Below are positions 1-9,142 of a DNA stretch of 64,000 nucleotides, in pieces. Source of the DNA: Exiguobacterium alkaliphilum 12/1 (lineage in GTDB: Bacteria; Bacillota; Bacilli; Exiguobacteriales; Exiguobacteriaceae); contig NZ_JJMW01000069.1 of assembly GCF_000714435.1 (NCBI RefSeq), positions 124,001 through 188,000 of the forward strand, written 5' to 3'. How positions within the stretch are numbered: the stretch's first letter is position 1; each line of letters opens with the position of its first letter. Both the position numbers and the translations under genes were made by a program. The notes beneath the pieces are model-generated. The model worked only from the letters and a program-made list of their open reading frames with translations. It searched no databases and was not told where the DNA came from.

Positions 1-1034
1 ACGTCTTCCAGAAGTTCGGGCGATTCGGGGCGTCGGCGAACGCATTCACCTCGTTCACCCGGACGGCGTATTTGTTCGGAGCGACCTCGAACGTCGAAGC
101 GAACTTGACGACGTTGATCGACTTTGTCCAAGCACCTTATTTCACCGAGGCGTCGGTCGAGAAAGAGAAAGGGATTATCGGTCAAGAGATTCAAATGTAT
201 CAAGACAATCCCGGGTGGCGTCTATACTTTGGATTGATTGGGGCGATGTACGCCGAGCATCCAGTGAACATCGATATCGCCGGAACGATCGAATCGATTG
301 GCAAAATCACGGCGGACGACTTGTACACCTGCCACCGCGCCTTCTACCACCCGAGCAACATGGTGTTGTTCGTCGTCGGGAACATCGATCCTGAAGGCGT
401 GCTCGAGCAGATTAAAGCAAATCAAGCCGCGAAGACGTTCGAAGCACCCGTCTTGACGGCACGGGAACAAATCGAGGAACCAGAAGCAGTCCATCAGTCC
501 GAACGAATCATCGAGATGGACGTCTCGGTGCCGAAAGTGATGATTGGTTATAAAGACACGCCACGTGCCGGTGCGGCGGGCATGAAGCAGGAGCTCATCG
601 TCGAGTTGCTCCTCCACAGCCTGTTCGACACGACGGCGCCCCTTTACGCGGAACTTTATGCGGAAGGATTGATTGACGATGCGTTCTCGTTCGATTATAC
701 GTCGGAAGACACGTTCGCGTTCGCCGCGCTATCGATGGAGACGCCTCACGTCGACACGTTCGTCTCGCGCATCACGGCCGCGCTTGAACGTCCGCTCAAC
801 TTAGACGAGGCGACGCTCGACCGCAAGAAACGGATGATGAAAGGGCAATTTTTAAAAGCGCTCAACTCACCGGAGTTTATCGCCAACCAGTTTTCACGGT
901 ACGCCCTTAGCGGTGGCAACATGTTCGAGATGCCGGACGTGATCGATGAAATCACGCTCGATGACCTATACGAGGCGTACGGCCGACTGTTCCAGTCTGA
1001 CAAACGAGCCGTCTCGATCGTCAAAAAGCCGTGA
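1..1034 (+). CDS. ymfH: M16 family zinc peptidase, YmfH-like (5' end cut by window)
   Basis: The reading frame is open from base 3, so the N-terminus lies outside the window. Immediately before the first in-frame TTG (72) the frame reads a conserved M16 stretch rich in GASANAFTSFTRTAY. The HxxEH zinc motif should be just upstream. What remains includes the third-ligand region (EKGIIGQEIQMYQDNPGW) and the C-terminal M16 domain. YmfH-type proteins are pitrilysin-like peptidases usually encoded beside a second M16 subunit (ymfF). The stop overlaps the GTG of the next gene by four bases, as expected for ymfH-ymfI translational coupling. Family assignment is firm; peptidase activity cannot be judged because the catalytic motif is not visible. 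Confidence 0.88.
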   Translation, partial: VFQKFGRFGASANAFTSFTRTAYLFGATSNVEANLTTLIDFVQAPYFTEASVEKEKGIIGQEIQMYQDNPGWRLYFGLIGAMYAEHPVNIDIAGTIESIGKITADDLYTCHRAFYHPSNMVLFVVGNIDPEGVLEQIKANQAAKTFEAPVLTAREQIEEPEAVHQSERIIEMDVSVPKVMIGYKDTPRAGAAGMKQELIVELLLHSLFDTTAPLYAELYAEGLIDDAFSFDYTSEDTFAFAALSMETPHVDTFVSRITAALERPLNLDEATLDRKKRMMKGQFLKALNSPEFIANQFSRYALSGGNMFEMPDVIDEITLDDLYEAYGRLFQSDKRAVSIVKKP

Positions 1035-1726
1035 GAACGCTCATTACCGGTGCGAGCGGGGCGATCGGCCAAGCGGTCGCGAGAGCGTTTCGCGGTGACG
1101 CACTCATCTTGCAGGCGAATCGAAACGGCGCCACGCTCGAGGCGTTCGTGAAAGCGGAACGACTCGATGCCCGAGTCGACACGTGCGACCTCGAAGACGA
1201 AGACGCGCTCGAAGCGTGGATGACGTCAATCGAGCAAATCGACCGTCTCGTCTACGTCGCAGGGAACCACGTCCACGGCCTCGTCGTCGACCAACCGATT
1301 CACGACCTCGATCGTTTATACCGTGTCCACGTCCGTGCGCTCACACGTCTCGTTCAACGGGCCGTCGCAGCGAAACCGTATGACGCCCCGCTCGACATCG
1401 TCGTCGTCTCGAGCGTCTGGGGCGAGGTCGGGGCAGCCGGTGAAGTGTTTTACTCGACCGTGAAAGCGGCGCAGCTCGGTTTCGTCAAAGCGTTCGCCCG
1501 CGAGGCCGGACCGTTCCATGTACGCATCAACGCCGTCACGCCGGGCTGGATAGATACGCCGATGAATGATACGGTAGAAGAGACGAAAGACGAGGCGATT
1601 CAGGCGATTCCGCTCGGGCGTCTCGGCCATGTCGACGACGTGGCCCGGACGATTCGCTTCCTCTGTTCTGAGGAGGCAGGATATATGACCGGCGCCATCC
1701 TGCGAATCGATGGAGGTTGGCAGTGA
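1031..1726 (+). CDS. ymfI: SDR-family reductase YmfI (likely EF-P 5-aminopentanone reductase)
   Basis: A 231-residue short-chain dehydrogenase. The N-terminus has the NAD(P)-binding glycine motif TGASGAIG (residues 6-13). The catalytic region has a serine in VVVSSVWGE and the YxxxK motif in YSTVKAA, and the C-terminus has the usual GAILRIDGG signature. It starts at GTG inside the end of the ymfH-like gene. In B. subtilis the ymfI product reduces the 5-aminopentanone modification on elongation factor P (known for the family member); older annotations call it 3-oxoacyl-ACP reductase. Position after ymfH supports the YmfI call, although SDR substrate cannot be read from sequence alone. Confidence 0.85.
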   Translation: MRTLITGASGAIGQAVARAFRGDALILQANRNGATLEAFVKAERLDARVDTCDLEDEDALEAWMTSIEQIDRLVYVAGNHVHGLVVDQPIHDLDRLYRVHVRALTRLVQRAVAAKPYDAPLDIVVVSSVWGEVGAAGEVFYSTVKAAQLGFVKAFAREAGPFHVRINAVTPGWIDTPMNDTVEETKDEAIQAIPLGRLGHVDDVARTIRFLCSEEAGYMTGAILRIDGGWQ

Positions 1727-1754
1727 CGACTTCGTGAAATGGAAAAACGAGTTC

Positions 1755-1783
1755 TTTTCAATTCTTCTAAAATAATTTAGAAT
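1755..1783 (+). promoter_or_regulatory. Putative promoter with embedded palindrome upstream of ymfK
   Basis: A TTTTCA -35-like hexamer (1755-1760) lies 17 bases before TAGAAT (1778-1783). The spacer and -10 contain the perfect dyad TTCTAAA-ATAA-TTTAGAA (1765-1782), which could be an operator. It sits in the only gap in this gene run (1727-1822) and would drive ymfK-ymfM-pgsA. The regulator is unknown. Confidence 0.45.
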
Positions 1784-1822
1784 GAACAAGGTAGTGAACG
1801 TGTAGCGGAAAGGGTGGACCGG

Positions 1823-2599
1823 ATGGATCATAAGTTCGAAGAATGGTATCTCGAGTATGAACTTTGCCAAAATCGACCTGGTATTCTCGGTGACATCGCA
1901 TCACTCATGGGAATGCTCCAAATCTCAATCGTGACGATTAACGGGGTCGACCTGCAACGCCGTGGGATGCTGTTAAAAGCGCCGGCAGCCGATCACGTCC
2001 ACCGACTCGAACATATCCTCCGCAAGATGGAAGCGATCGCCGTCATCAAGCTGCGTCGGCCGAAACTTCGCGACCGTATCGCGATTCGGCACGGGCGCTA
2101 TATCGAACATGATAACGATGACAAAAAGACGTTCCGGTTCGTCCGCGAGGACTTAGGTGTCCTCGTCGACTTTGTCGCCGAACTGATGAAAGAAGAGCGT
2201 CACCTGTTGATTGGTGTCCGCGGCAATCCGCGTGTCGGGAAGACCGAGTCGATTGTTGCGGCCAGCGTATGTGCCAACAAGCGCTGGCTCTTCCTCTCGT
2301 CGACGCTCATGAAGCAGACGGTTCGGACATCGCTGTTTGAAGAAGAACGGGAAGGCGATCACGTCTACATAATCGACGGCGCCGTCTCGACAAGGACGAT
2401 GGACGAGCGGCACCGTCAACTGATTCGAGAAGTCATGCGGCTCCCGGCCGTCAAAGTGATTGAACATCCTGACCTATACGTCCGGAACACGGACTGCGTG
2501 TTCGAGGACTTTGACTATATTATCGAGTTGCGCAACAATCAAGATGAAGTCATCATCATCCCGCAAGAAACGCATCGTGAAGCAGAATGGTTTGAATAA
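1823..2599 (+). CDS. ymfK: YmfK-like DUF3388 protein (ACT-like N-terminus)
   Basis: A 258-residue protein when started at ATG 1823, which has a GGAAAGGG ribosome site about 8 bases upstream. A GTG at 1814 is in frame but overlaps that site. The N-terminal ~75 residues look like an ACT-type fold (CQNRPGILGDIASLMGML...). The C-terminal half contains GVRGNPRVGKTES (about residue 131), which resembles a P-loop but is not a textbook Walker A. The family is known only as DUF3388 (YmfK) and its function is undetermined. It lies between ymfI and the RodZ-like gene as in B. subtilis, with ymfJ missing. Confidence 0.8.
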   Translation: MDHKFEEWYLEYELCQNRPGILGDIASLMGMLQISIVTINGVDLQRRGMLLKAPAADHVHRLEHILRKMEAIAVIKLRRPKLRDRIAIRHGRYIEHDNDDKKTFRFVREDLGVLVDFVAELMKEERHLLIGVRGNPRVGKTESIVAASVCANKRWLFLSSTLMKQTVRTSLFEEEREGDHVYIIDGAVSTRTMDERHRQLIREVMRLPAVKVIEHPDLYVRNTDCVFEDFDYIIELRNNQDEVIIIPQETHREAEWFE

Positions 2600-2626
2600 T
2601 TATTTGAATGGAAGGTGTGGACCCCT

Positions 2627-3499
2627 GTGACAGAACTAGGGACTTTTTTGAAACAAAGGCGTGAGGCGAGCGGCTTGACGCTCGACCAAATCCAGCAGAC
2701 GACGAAGATTCAAAAGCGCTATATCATCGCGATCGAGGAAGGTGATTATAAAAATCTCCCTGGTTCGTTCTATGCACGGGCGTTCATCAAGACGTATGCC
2801 GAGTCGCTCGGTCTAGACGTCGACGAGTTGTACGAAACGTATGCGAAAGACTTGCCGAAAATCGAACCACAACCGACGGCGCAGTTGTCTCGCAAACAGA
2901 CGTACTCGAAAGCATCGGAGACGTCGAGCCGCATCTCACGTTGGGTGCCGAAAGTGATGCTCGTTCTCGTCGCCTTCTTGCTCATGACGGCCGTGTGGTA
3001 CGTGGTCCGAAGCCTTGATTTCGGCGGGCAAGACGCTTCACCGAACGAGGCGCCGAGCTCTGGCGTGTCGATCAACCAAAATGAAGAAGTGCCAGAAGAA
3101 GAGCCGGCTGAAGAAGCGCCGGTCGAGGAAGAGCCAGTCGAGGAAGAGCCAGTCGAAGAGACAGGCCCAATCGCCGTCACCGAGACGAACGGAGCCGACT
3201 TGACGTATGAGATTGCGACCGATGAGCGATTGACGACCGAGATTCATGTGAAGGAGTCACCGGCGACGTATGTCGGGGTCCGCGATACGTCGCTTGAAGG
3301 ACCGTTCCTCGCACCTGAGTATCCGAACCAATCGAAACAAAATCCAATCGTCATCGAAGACGCCGAGACGGACACGCTACGCATCCGAATCGGTTTGATC
3401 GGTGGCGTCGAGAAAATCGTCGTCAACGGTCGAGAGCTCGAACTAGCCGATTCACCGGTCACACAAAATATTTTTGTGAAGAGAGTCGATGCTGAATAA
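2627..3499 (+). CDS. ymfM: RodZ/YmfM-like membrane protein with N-terminal HTH
   Basis: About 290 residues. Domains in order: a Cro/C1-type helix-turn-helix (residues ~3-65, TLDQIQQTTKIQKRYIIAIEEGD), a basic linker, one transmembrane helix (~108-127, VMLVLVAFLLMTAVWYVV), an acidic Pro-Glu repeat (~155-180), and a C-terminal extracellular beta domain (DUF4115 type) ending near VKRVDAE. This is the RodZ architecture, which links MreB to the elongation machinery at the membrane. GTG 2627 is chosen because AAGGTG lies 9 bases upstream; an in-frame GTG at 2615 overlaps that ribosome site. It is directly upstream of pgsA, as in other Bacilli. Confidence 0.85.
   Translation: MTELGTFLKQRREASGLTLDQIQQTTKIQKRYIIAIEEGDYKNLPGSFYARAFIKTYAESLGLDVDELYETYAKDLPKIEPQPTAQLSRKQTYSKASETSSRISRWVPKVMLVLVAFLLMTAVWYVVRSLDFGGQDASPNEAPSSGVSINQNEEVPEEEPAEEAPVEEEPVEEEPVEETGPIAVTETNGADLTYEIATDERLTTEIHVKESPATYVGVRDTSLEGPFLAPEYPNQSKQNPIVIEDAETDTLRIRIGLIGGVEKIVVNGRELELADSPVTQNIFVKRVDAE
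3088..3162 (+). repeat. Low-complexity Pro-Glu-Val repeat inside the RodZ-like gene
   Basis: Imperfect copies of a unit encoding EEPVE/EEPAE run through the juxtamembrane linker (EEEPVEEEPVEE). The unit gtcgaggaagagcca is repeated almost exactly. Such acidic linkers are prone to length change between strains. Confidence 0.7.
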
Positions 3500-3529
3500 G
3501 CCGACGCTCTTCTAGAGGAGGAGTTCTCG

Positions 3530-4108
3530 ATGAACCTACCTAACCGCTTGACGATGTTACGGGTCGTATTGATTCCCGTCTTCGTCGTCTTGCTCGCAGT
3601 AGACTTTGAGTGGGGAGACATCGCTTTCCTCGGAGCGGAAGTCCCGCTCCATCAATTTTTAGCCGCCGTCGTCTTCACGGTCGCGGCCATCACCGATTGG
3701 CTGGATGGCCATTTGGCGAGAAAGCACAACTTGGTGACGAACTTTGGGAAGTTCATGGATCCGCTCGCAGACAAATTGCTCGTCACCGCGGCGCTCGTCT
3801 TGCTCGTCGAGATGAATCTCGTCGCGGCGTGGGTCGTCGTCGTCATCTTGTCGCGTGAGTTTGCCGTGACCGGGCTGCGACTCGTCGCAGCCGATGAAGG
3901 CATCGTCGTCGCGGCCGGTAAGTCAGGCAAGGCGAAGACGTGGGTCCAGCTGTTTGCCATCATCTTCTTATTGTTCGGGAACCCGATTTTTAGTTACGTC
4001 GGCATCCCGTTCGGAGAGTGGGCGATGTGGCTCGCTCTCGCCTTGACGATTTATTCGGGAGCCGAATATTTCGCCCAAAACTATAAAATCATTGTAAAGT
4101 CGATGTGA
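3530..4108 (+). CDS. pgsA: CDP-diacylglycerol--glycerol-3-phosphate 3-phosphatidyltransferase
   Basis: A 192-residue polytopic membrane enzyme that makes phosphatidylglycerol phosphate from CDP-diacylglycerol and glycerol-3-phosphate, the committed step for phosphatidylglycerol and cardiolipin. The CDP-alcohol phosphotransferase motif D-x2-DG-x2-AR-x8-G-x3-D-x3-D is complete at about residues 62-84 (DWLDGHLARK then GKFMDPLADK). The start MNLPNRLTMLR is typical of the family and has AGGAGGAG upstream. It follows the RodZ-like gene by 30 bases and is closed by a terminator. Confidence 0.95.
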   Translation: MNLPNRLTMLRVVLIPVFVVLLAVDFEWGDIAFLGAEVPLHQFLAAVVFTVAAITDWLDGHLARKHNLVTNFGKFMDPLADKLLVTAALVLLVEMNLVAAWVVVVILSREFAVTGLRLVAADEGIVVAAGKSGKAKTWVQLFAIIFLLFGNPIFSYVGIPFGEWAMWLALALTIYSGAEYFAQNYKIIVKSM

Positions 4109-4116
4109 ATCGAGGA

Positions 4117-4147
4117 GACGAGTTGTGGTTGCAACTCGTCTTTTTTG
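4117..4147 (+). terminator. Rho-independent terminator after pgsA
   Basis: Stem GACGAGTTG (4117-4125) pairs with CAACTCGTC (4132-4140), followed by six T. Confidence 0.8.
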
Positions 4148-4167
4148 AATCGTGAGGAGGAGAATCC

Positions 4168-5397
4168 ATGCAACGGACCGAAATCATTGCGGTAGGTTCT
4201 GAACTACTGCTAGGCGAAATCACAAACACGAACGCGCGTTACATCTCACTTCAATTGTCGAAGCATGGCATCCCCGTCCTGTATCATGTAGTCGTCGGGG
4301 ATAACGCCGCGCGCCTTAAAGAGACGTTCGCCAAGGCGCGGGAGCGCAGCGACTTCGTCATCGTCACCGGCGGGCTCGGCCCGACGAATGACGACATCAC
4401 GAAGACGGTTCTCGCCGACTTACTCGGCCGTCGAATCACCCGGGACGAAGCCTCGCTCGACACGATTGCGCGATTCGTCCGCTCGCGAGGACGTGAATTG
4501 AACGAAGGGGACCGTCGGCAAGCCGACGTGTTAGAAGGTTGTGAGGTGCTCGCCAACCCGGTCGGTCTCGCTCCCGGGATGTGGCTAGACGATGGGGGGA
4601 CGACGTGGCTCCTCTTGCCGGGCGTCCCTCGGGAGATGAAGGCGCTCGTCGAAGCGACGTTTCCGCAAAAGTTTTCGGGGGCGACACTCGTATCCGAGTC
4701 GCTCCGTTTCTATGAGATAGGCGAATCGGCACTCGATGACGCCGTGTCGCACTTGATGACCGGATCGAATCCGACCGTCGCCCCGTATGCGGAGTCCGGG
4801 GAGGCGCGGCTACGGATCAGTGCGAAGGCGACAACGGAAAGCGAGGCAAACGAGATGATTGCCGCCGTGAAGCAAGATATTTTGAACCGTGTCGGCGCCT
4901 ATTATTTTGGGTCGGATGAGGATACGTTGGCGACCGCGTTGCTTCGCGAACTCGAACGTCGACAGTCCACGTTGTCCGTCGCCGAGTCGTTGACGGGCGG
5001 ACGCGTCCAAGCGATGCTCACCGCCGTCCCGGGTGCGTCGAACGTGTTTCGAGGTGGCGTCGTCACGTACTCCGACGAGCTAAAAAATAGGTGTTTAGGG
5101 GTGTCTCTTGCTACAATAAAGTCTCACTCGGTCGTCTCAAAAGAAGTGGCTTTTGAGATGATCCACGGCTTGATTCAACTGACGTCGACCGATTATGGGT
5201 TGGCTTATACAGGAGAGGCCGGTCCCGTCTCAAGTTCCGGACGGCCTGTCGGGACGGTATATATCGGCGTGAAGACGAGACGTGGCATTGATGTGATTGA
5301 ACGCCACTATCCGCATCAAGAACGACACGTGATTCAAGAACGGGCCGCAAAAGATGGATTATGGGCATTATTGAAACGAGTAAAAAAAGGCGAATAA
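4168..5397 (+). CDS. cinA: CinA, competence/damage-inducible protein (nicotinamide-nucleotide amidase family)
   Basis: A 409-residue two-domain protein. The N-terminal COG1058/MoCF-like domain (~1-170) starts MQRTEIIAVGSELLLGEI and contains TGGLGPTNDD. The C-terminal CinA domain (~255-405) contains SVAESLTGGRVQAML and YTGEAGPVSS. Family members show ADP-ribose pyrophosphatase and/or NMN deamidase activity and are linked to competence in some bacteria. It has its own AGGAGGAGAA ribosome site and directly precedes recA. The LexA box of recA overlaps its last codons and stop. Confidence 0.93.
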   Translation: MQRTEIIAVGSELLLGEITNTNARYISLQLSKHGIPVLYHVVVGDNAARLKETFAKARERSDFVIVTGGLGPTNDDITKTVLADLLGRRITRDEASLDTIARFVRSRGRELNEGDRRQADVLEGCEVLANPVGLAPGMWLDDGGTTWLLLPGVPREMKALVEATFPQKFSGATLVSESLRFYEIGESALDDAVSHLMTGSNPTVAPYAESGEARLRISAKATTESEANEMIAAVKQDILNRVGAYYFGSDEDTLATALLRELERRQSTLSVAESLTGGRVQAMLTAVPGASNVFRGGVVTYSDELKNRCLGVSLATIKSHSVVSKEVAFEMIHGLIQLTSTDYGLAYTGEAGPVSSSGRPVGTVYIGVKTRRGIDVIERHYPHQERHVIQERAAKDGLWALLKRVKKGE

Positions 5398-5404
5398 ACG
5401 TTCG
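5391..5404 (+). promoter_or_regulatory. LexA (SOS) box of recA
   Basis: CGAATAAACGTTCG matches the Bacillus LexA consensus CGAACRNRYGTTYG at 13 of 14 positions. It overlaps the cinA stop codon and ends 8 bases before the recA -35 hexamer. Confidence 0.85.
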
Positions 5405-5412
5405 CAAAAAAC

Positions 5413-5441
5413 TTGTGTATGTGATGTCGTTAGCTTATAAT
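5413..5441 (+). promoter_or_regulatory. recA promoter (sigma-A type)
   Basis: TTGTGT (5413-5418), a 17-base spacer, then a perfect TATAAT (5436-5441). The LexA box lies just upstream. recA starts 32 bases after the -10 hexamer, behind AAAGGAGG. Confidence 0.85.
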
Positions 5442-5473
5442 AGGAGTATCAATCAAAGGAGGCTCATTTATCT

Positions 5474-6523
5474 ATGAGTGATCGTAAACAAGCGTTAGAC
5501 ATGGCGTTACGCCAAATCGAGAAACAGTTCGGTAAAGGCTCAATCATGCGCCTTGGTGAAAATACAGATCAACAAGTATCGGTCACACCGTCAGGGTCGA
5601 TCGCCCTCGACATCGCCCTCGGCGCCGGCGGCTATCCGCGGGGACGCGTCATCGAAGTGTACGGACCAGAATCTTCAGGTAAGACGACAGTAGCCCTCCA
5701 CGCGATCGCCGAAGTACAAAAACGCGGAGGTCAGGCAGCGTTCGTCGATGCCGAGCACGCCCTCGACCCGAAATACGCGAAGAACCTCGGTGTCAACATC
5801 GACGAGCTTCTCTTGTCACAGCCTGATACAGGGGAGCAAGCGCTTGAAATCGCTGAGGCGCTCGTCCGTTCAGGTGCGGTCGACATCCTCGTCGTCGACT
5901 CGGTTGCGGCACTCGTCCCGAAAGCCGAGATTGAAGGGGAAATGGGGGACTCGCACGTCGGTCTCCAAGCCCGTCTCATGAGCCAAGCGCTCCGTAAGTT
6001 GTCTGGGGCGACGAACAAGTCGAAGACGATCGTCATCTTCATCAACCAAATCCGTGAGAAGATTGGGATCATGTTCGGGAACCCGGAAACGACTCCAGGT
6101 GGACGTGCCCTCAAGTTCTACTCGTCTGTCCGTCTTGAAGTGCGTCGTGCTGAGACGCTCAAGCAAGGACAAGACATGGTCGGGAACCGGACGAAGATTA
6201 AAGTCGTCAAAAACAAGATCGCACCACCGTTCAAAACGGCGGAAGTTGACATCATGTACGGAGAAGGAATCTCACGTGAAGGGGAGCTCATCGACATCGG
6301 GGCCGACCTCGATATCGTTCAAAAGAGCGGTGCGTGGTACTCATACAATGAAGAACGTCTCGGTCAAGGCCGTGAGAATGCCAAACAGTTCATGAAAGAG
6401 AATCCGCACGTCGCGGCAGCTGTCGAAGAACAGATTCGCGATCATTACGGGTTGAACGGCGAAAAAACGGTCACCGTCGCTGCGGAAGACGATGAAGTGC
6501 TCTCGCTTTTAGATGAGGAATAA
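5474..6523 (+). CDS. recA: RecA recombinase
   Basis: A 349-residue strand-exchange ATPase, also co-protease for LexA self-cleavage. Walker A is GPESSGKT at about residues 64-71; the Walker B region is [15 protein letters not shown]; loop L1 and L2 regions are intact, and the acidic tail ([12 protein letters not shown]) is normal. The length matches Bacillus RecA (~347). It is preceded by an SOS box and a strong promoter and followed by a terminator, so it is a single-gene unit under LexA control, with lexA about 18 kb away in this window. Confidence 0.98.
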   Translation: MSDRKQALDMALRQIEKQFGKGSIMRLGENTDQQVSVTPSGSIALDIALGAGGYPRGRVIEVYGPESSGKTTVALHAIAEVQKRGGQAAFVDAEHALDPKYAKNLGVNIDELLLSQPDTGEQALEIAEALVRSGAVDILVVDSVAALVPKAEIEGEMGDSHVGLQARLMSQALRKLSGATNKSKTIVIFINQIREKIGIMFGNPETTPGGRALKFYSSVRLEVRRAETLKQGQDMVGNRTKIKVVKNKIAPPFKTAEVDIMYGEGISREGELIDIGADLDIVQKSGAWYSYNEERLGQGRENAKQFMKENPHVAAAVEEQIRDHYGLNGEKTVTVAAEDDEVLSLLDEE

Positions 6524-6531
6524 GTGACACG

Positions 6532-6564
6532 TCTCACTCAGAGGATTCTGAGTGAGATTTTTTT
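6532..6564 (+). terminator. Terminator after recA
   Basis: TCTCACTCAG pairs with CTGAGTGAGA around a short loop, followed by a T run. Confidence 0.88.
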
Positions 6565-6609
6565 AGTATTAATTTTTTTATGAATTGGTAGTTCTATCCT
6601 GTCCGCGCA

Positions 6610-6638
6610 TTGCATTCTCCTATGTAAATAAGTACAAT
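6610..6638 (+). promoter_or_regulatory. Promoter of rny
   Basis: TTGCAT (6610-6615), a 17-base spacer and TACAAT (6633-6638). It lies 70-odd bases before the rny start, leaving a leader that contains a hairpin. Confidence 0.65.
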
Positions 6639-6644
6639 AAAGCT

Positions 6645-6666
6645 ATACGCGGGCTCGCTCGCGTAT
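6645..6666 (+). other. Hairpin at the 5' end of the rny leader
   Basis: ATACGCG (6645-6651) pairs perfectly with CGCGTAT (6660-6666) around an 8-base loop, starting about where transcription should begin. There is no T run, so it is not a terminator. It may stabilise or regulate the rny mRNA (inference). Confidence 0.5.
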
Positions 6667-6713
6667 TCATTCATGAAAAAATAAAATAACCTTGCGAAAG
6701 GGAGGTGAACATG

Positions 6714-8273
6714 ATGGAATGGCTATTAGAGCTTATTCTGATCCTCCTTTTGCCGATAGCTTTTGTTGCAGGTTTTTTTGTGCGTAAATCGATCGCCGAA
6801 GCGAAGATTCAAGGTGCTGAGACGGAAGCGACCAAGATTGTAGAGCAAGCGCGACAACAATCGGAAGCGATGCAAAAAGAAGCACGGCTTGAAGTAAAAG
6901 AAGAGATGATTCAACTTCGCAACGAGACGGAGCAAGAACTGCGCGAACGTCGCGAAGAGCAAAAGGTGAAAGAGAACCGCCTCGTTCAAAAAGAAGAGGT
7001 CCTCGACCGGAAAGCAGACATGCTCGAACGGAAAGAAGACTCACTCGACGAACGGGAAGCGACACTCGCGAAACGCAAACGCGAAGCCGAGACGCTTGAG
7101 AGCAAAGTGGAGGAACTGTACGAGGAAGCGCGCCAAGAACTCGTTCGCGTCGCAGCCTTGTCGAAAGAAGAAGCACGGACCATCATCATGGACGAAGCGA
7201 AGCAGGAAGCGCTTCACGATGCTGCTCTCCTTCAAAAAGAAATCGAGCAAAAAGCAAAATTTGAAGCTGATAAAAAAGCGAAGCACCTCTTGTCGCTCAC
7301 GATGCAACGTTACGCCGCCGAGCATGTGGCCGAGACGACGGTATCGGTCGTCAACTTGCCGAGCGATGAGATGAAAGGCCGCATCATCGGGCGCGAAGGA
7401 CGTAACATCCGGACGCTCGAGACGCTCACAGGTATTGACCTCATCATCGATGACACACCGGAAGCGGTCATCCTATCCGGATTCGACCCGGTCCGTCGTG
7501 AAATTGCCAAGATGACGCTCGAGAAACTCGTCCAAGACGGTCGGATTCACCCGGCCCGAATCGAAGAGATGGTCGAGAAGTCACGCCGTGAAGTCGATGA
7601 GCGCATCCGTGAATACGGGGAAGAAGCGACGTTTGAGGCCGGCATCCACGGTGTCCATCCAGACCTCGTCAAGACGCTCGGTCGCATGCGCTACCGGACG
7701 AGCTACGGTCAAAACGTACTCGCCCACTCGGTCGAAGTGGCACATCTCGCCGGCATGATGGCCGCCGAGCTCGGAGAAGACGTGACGCTCGCGAAACGAG
7801 CGGGTCTCCTCCACGACATCGGGAAAGCGATTGACCATGAGGTCGAAGGCAGCCACGTCGAGATTGGCGTCGAGCTGGCCACGAAGTACAAAGAGCATCC
7901 GGTCGTCATCAATTCGATCGCCTCGCACCACGGAGACGTCGAAGCGACATCGACGATTGCAGTGCTCGTCGCTGCGGCCGACGCGTTGTCAGCGGCACGG
8001 CCTGGTGCCCGCCAAGAGACGCTCGAAAGCTACATTCGTCGCTTAGAGCGCCTCGAATCGATTTGTGAATCGTTCGATGGCGTCGAGAAATCATACGCGA
8101 TTCAAGCAGGTCGAGAAGTGCGCATCATCGTACGTCCGGACGTCGTCGACGACGTCGTGGCAAGCAAGATGGCACGCGATATCTGTAAGCGGATTGAAGA
8201 TGAACTCGATTATCCAGGACAAATTAAAGTGACGGTCATCCGCGAAACGCGGTCCGTCGATTATGCGAAGTAA
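6714..8273 (+). CDS. rny: Ribonuclease Y
   Basis: About 519 residues. Domains in order: one N-terminal membrane helix (~3-24), a long charged coiled coil (~30-200, rich in E/K/R), a KH RNA-binding domain (~205-270, [17 protein letters not shown]) and an HD metal-dependent phosphohydrolase domain ([12 protein letters not shown]). RNase Y is the membrane-anchored endonuclease that starts bulk mRNA decay in Bacilli. Start choice: GGGAGGTG lies 8 bases before ATG 6714; ATG 6711 is also possible. The order recA-rny-ymdB-spoVS is conserved; pbpX, found between recA and rny in B. subtilis, is absent. Confidence 0.95.
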   Translation: MEWLLELILILLLPIAFVAGFFVRKSIAEAKIQGAETEATKIVEQARQQSEAMQKEARLEVKEEMIQLRNETEQELRERREEQKVKENRLVQKEEVLDRKADMLERKEDSLDEREATLAKRKREAETLESKVEELYEEARQELVRVAALSKEEARTIIMDEAKQEALHDAALLQKEIEQKAKFEADKKAKHLLSLTMQRYAAEHVAETTVSVVNLPSDEMKGRIIGREGRNIRTLETLTGIDLIIDDTPEAVILSGFDPVRREIAKMTLEKLVQDGRIHPARIEEMVEKSRREVDERIREYGEEATFEAGIHGVHPDLVKTLGRMRYRTSYGQNVLAHSVEVAHLAGMMAAELGEDVTLAKRAGLLHDIGKAIDHEVEGSHVEIGVELATKYKEHPVVINSIASHHGDVEATSTIAVLVAAADALSAARPGARQETLESYIRRLERLESICESFDGVEKSYAIQAGREVRIIVRPDVVDDVVASKMARDICKRIEDELDYPGQIKVTVIRETRSVDYAK

Positions 8274-8300
8274 AAAAGCGGAGACCTTCTCCGCTTTTTC
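8274..8300 (+). terminator. Terminator between rny and ymdB
   Basis: AAAAGCGGAGA and TCTCCGCTTTT form a tight hairpin ending in five T. It could attenuate but need not abolish readthrough into ymdB. Confidence 0.7.
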
Positions 8301-8321
8301 TATTGATGGAGGAGGAACAGC

Positions 8322-9116
8322 ATGAAAATTTTATTTATCGGTGACGTCGTCGGGAAACCGGGACGGGACATTTTGGCCGCGCAAATCGGTCGTTTGAAAG
8401 ACAAATACAACCCGACGTTCATGCTCGTCAACGGCGAGAACGCGGCGAACGGGCGCGGCATCACGAAGAAGATTTACCAACAGTTTTTAGAGCTCGGTTT
8501 CCATGGTGTGACGATGGGGAACCATACGTGGGACAACCGCGACATCTTCGATTGGATTGATGATGCCGACCGCATTGTCCGCCCGGCCAACTATCCGGAC
8601 GGGACACCAGGCGTCGGGGTGATGGTGTTGAAGCAGCGCGGGAAGAAGCTCGCCGTCATCAATGCGATGGGGACGGTCTTCCTCCCGTCGCTCAACTGTC
8701 CGTTTCGAACGGTCGATGCATTGATTGAAGAGGTGAAAGATGACGTCGACGCCATCTTCGTCGATATGCACGCTGAGGCGACGAGCGAGAAGATTGCGAT
8801 GGGCTACCACTTAGACGGTCGTGTCCAAGCGGTCGTCGGCACACACACGCACGTTCAGACGGCCGATGAGCGCGTGCTCGCGGGTGGGACGGCCTATATC
8901 ACAGACGTCGGCATGACGGGACCGCTCGACGGTGTGCTCGGTATGGACGCGGACGTCGTGTTGAAAAAATTCCTGACACAACTGCCGGTCCGGTTTGAAG
9001 TTGCCGAGGGACGGGAACAACTAAATGGAGTTTTAATCACAATCGATGACCAATCGAAGCGAGCCACAAAAATCGAACGCATACACCTAGACGATCAGAC
9101 CGTTTGGTTTGACTGA
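8322..9116 (+). CDS. ymdB: YmdB-family metallophosphoesterase
   Basis: A 264-residue calcineurin-type phosphoesterase of the TIGR00282/YmdB family. Metal-binding motifs are visible: GDVVGKPGRD near the N-terminus, NGENAANGRG, TMGNHTWDN, and the C-terminal GTHTHVQTADE. B. subtilis YmdB is a phosphodiesterase that affects the choice between motility and biofilm and is encoded beside RNase Y. GGAGGAGG precedes ATG 8322. The gene stands between rny and spoVS in the usual order. Confidence 0.92.
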   Translation: MKILFIGDVVGKPGRDILAAQIGRLKDKYNPTFMLVNGENAANGRGITKKIYQQFLELGFHGVTMGNHTWDNRDIFDWIDDADRIVRPANYPDGTPGVGVMVLKQRGKKLAVINAMGTVFLPSLNCPFRTVDALIEEVKDDVDAIFVDMHAEATSEKIAMGYHLDGRVQAVVGTHTHVQTADERVLAGGTAYITDVGMTGPLDGVLGMDADVVLKKFLTQLPVRFEVAEGREQLNGVLITIDDQSKRATKIERIHLDDQTVWFD

Positions 9117-9142
9117 ACAACCTACCCGAGGGGGAAACAAGA

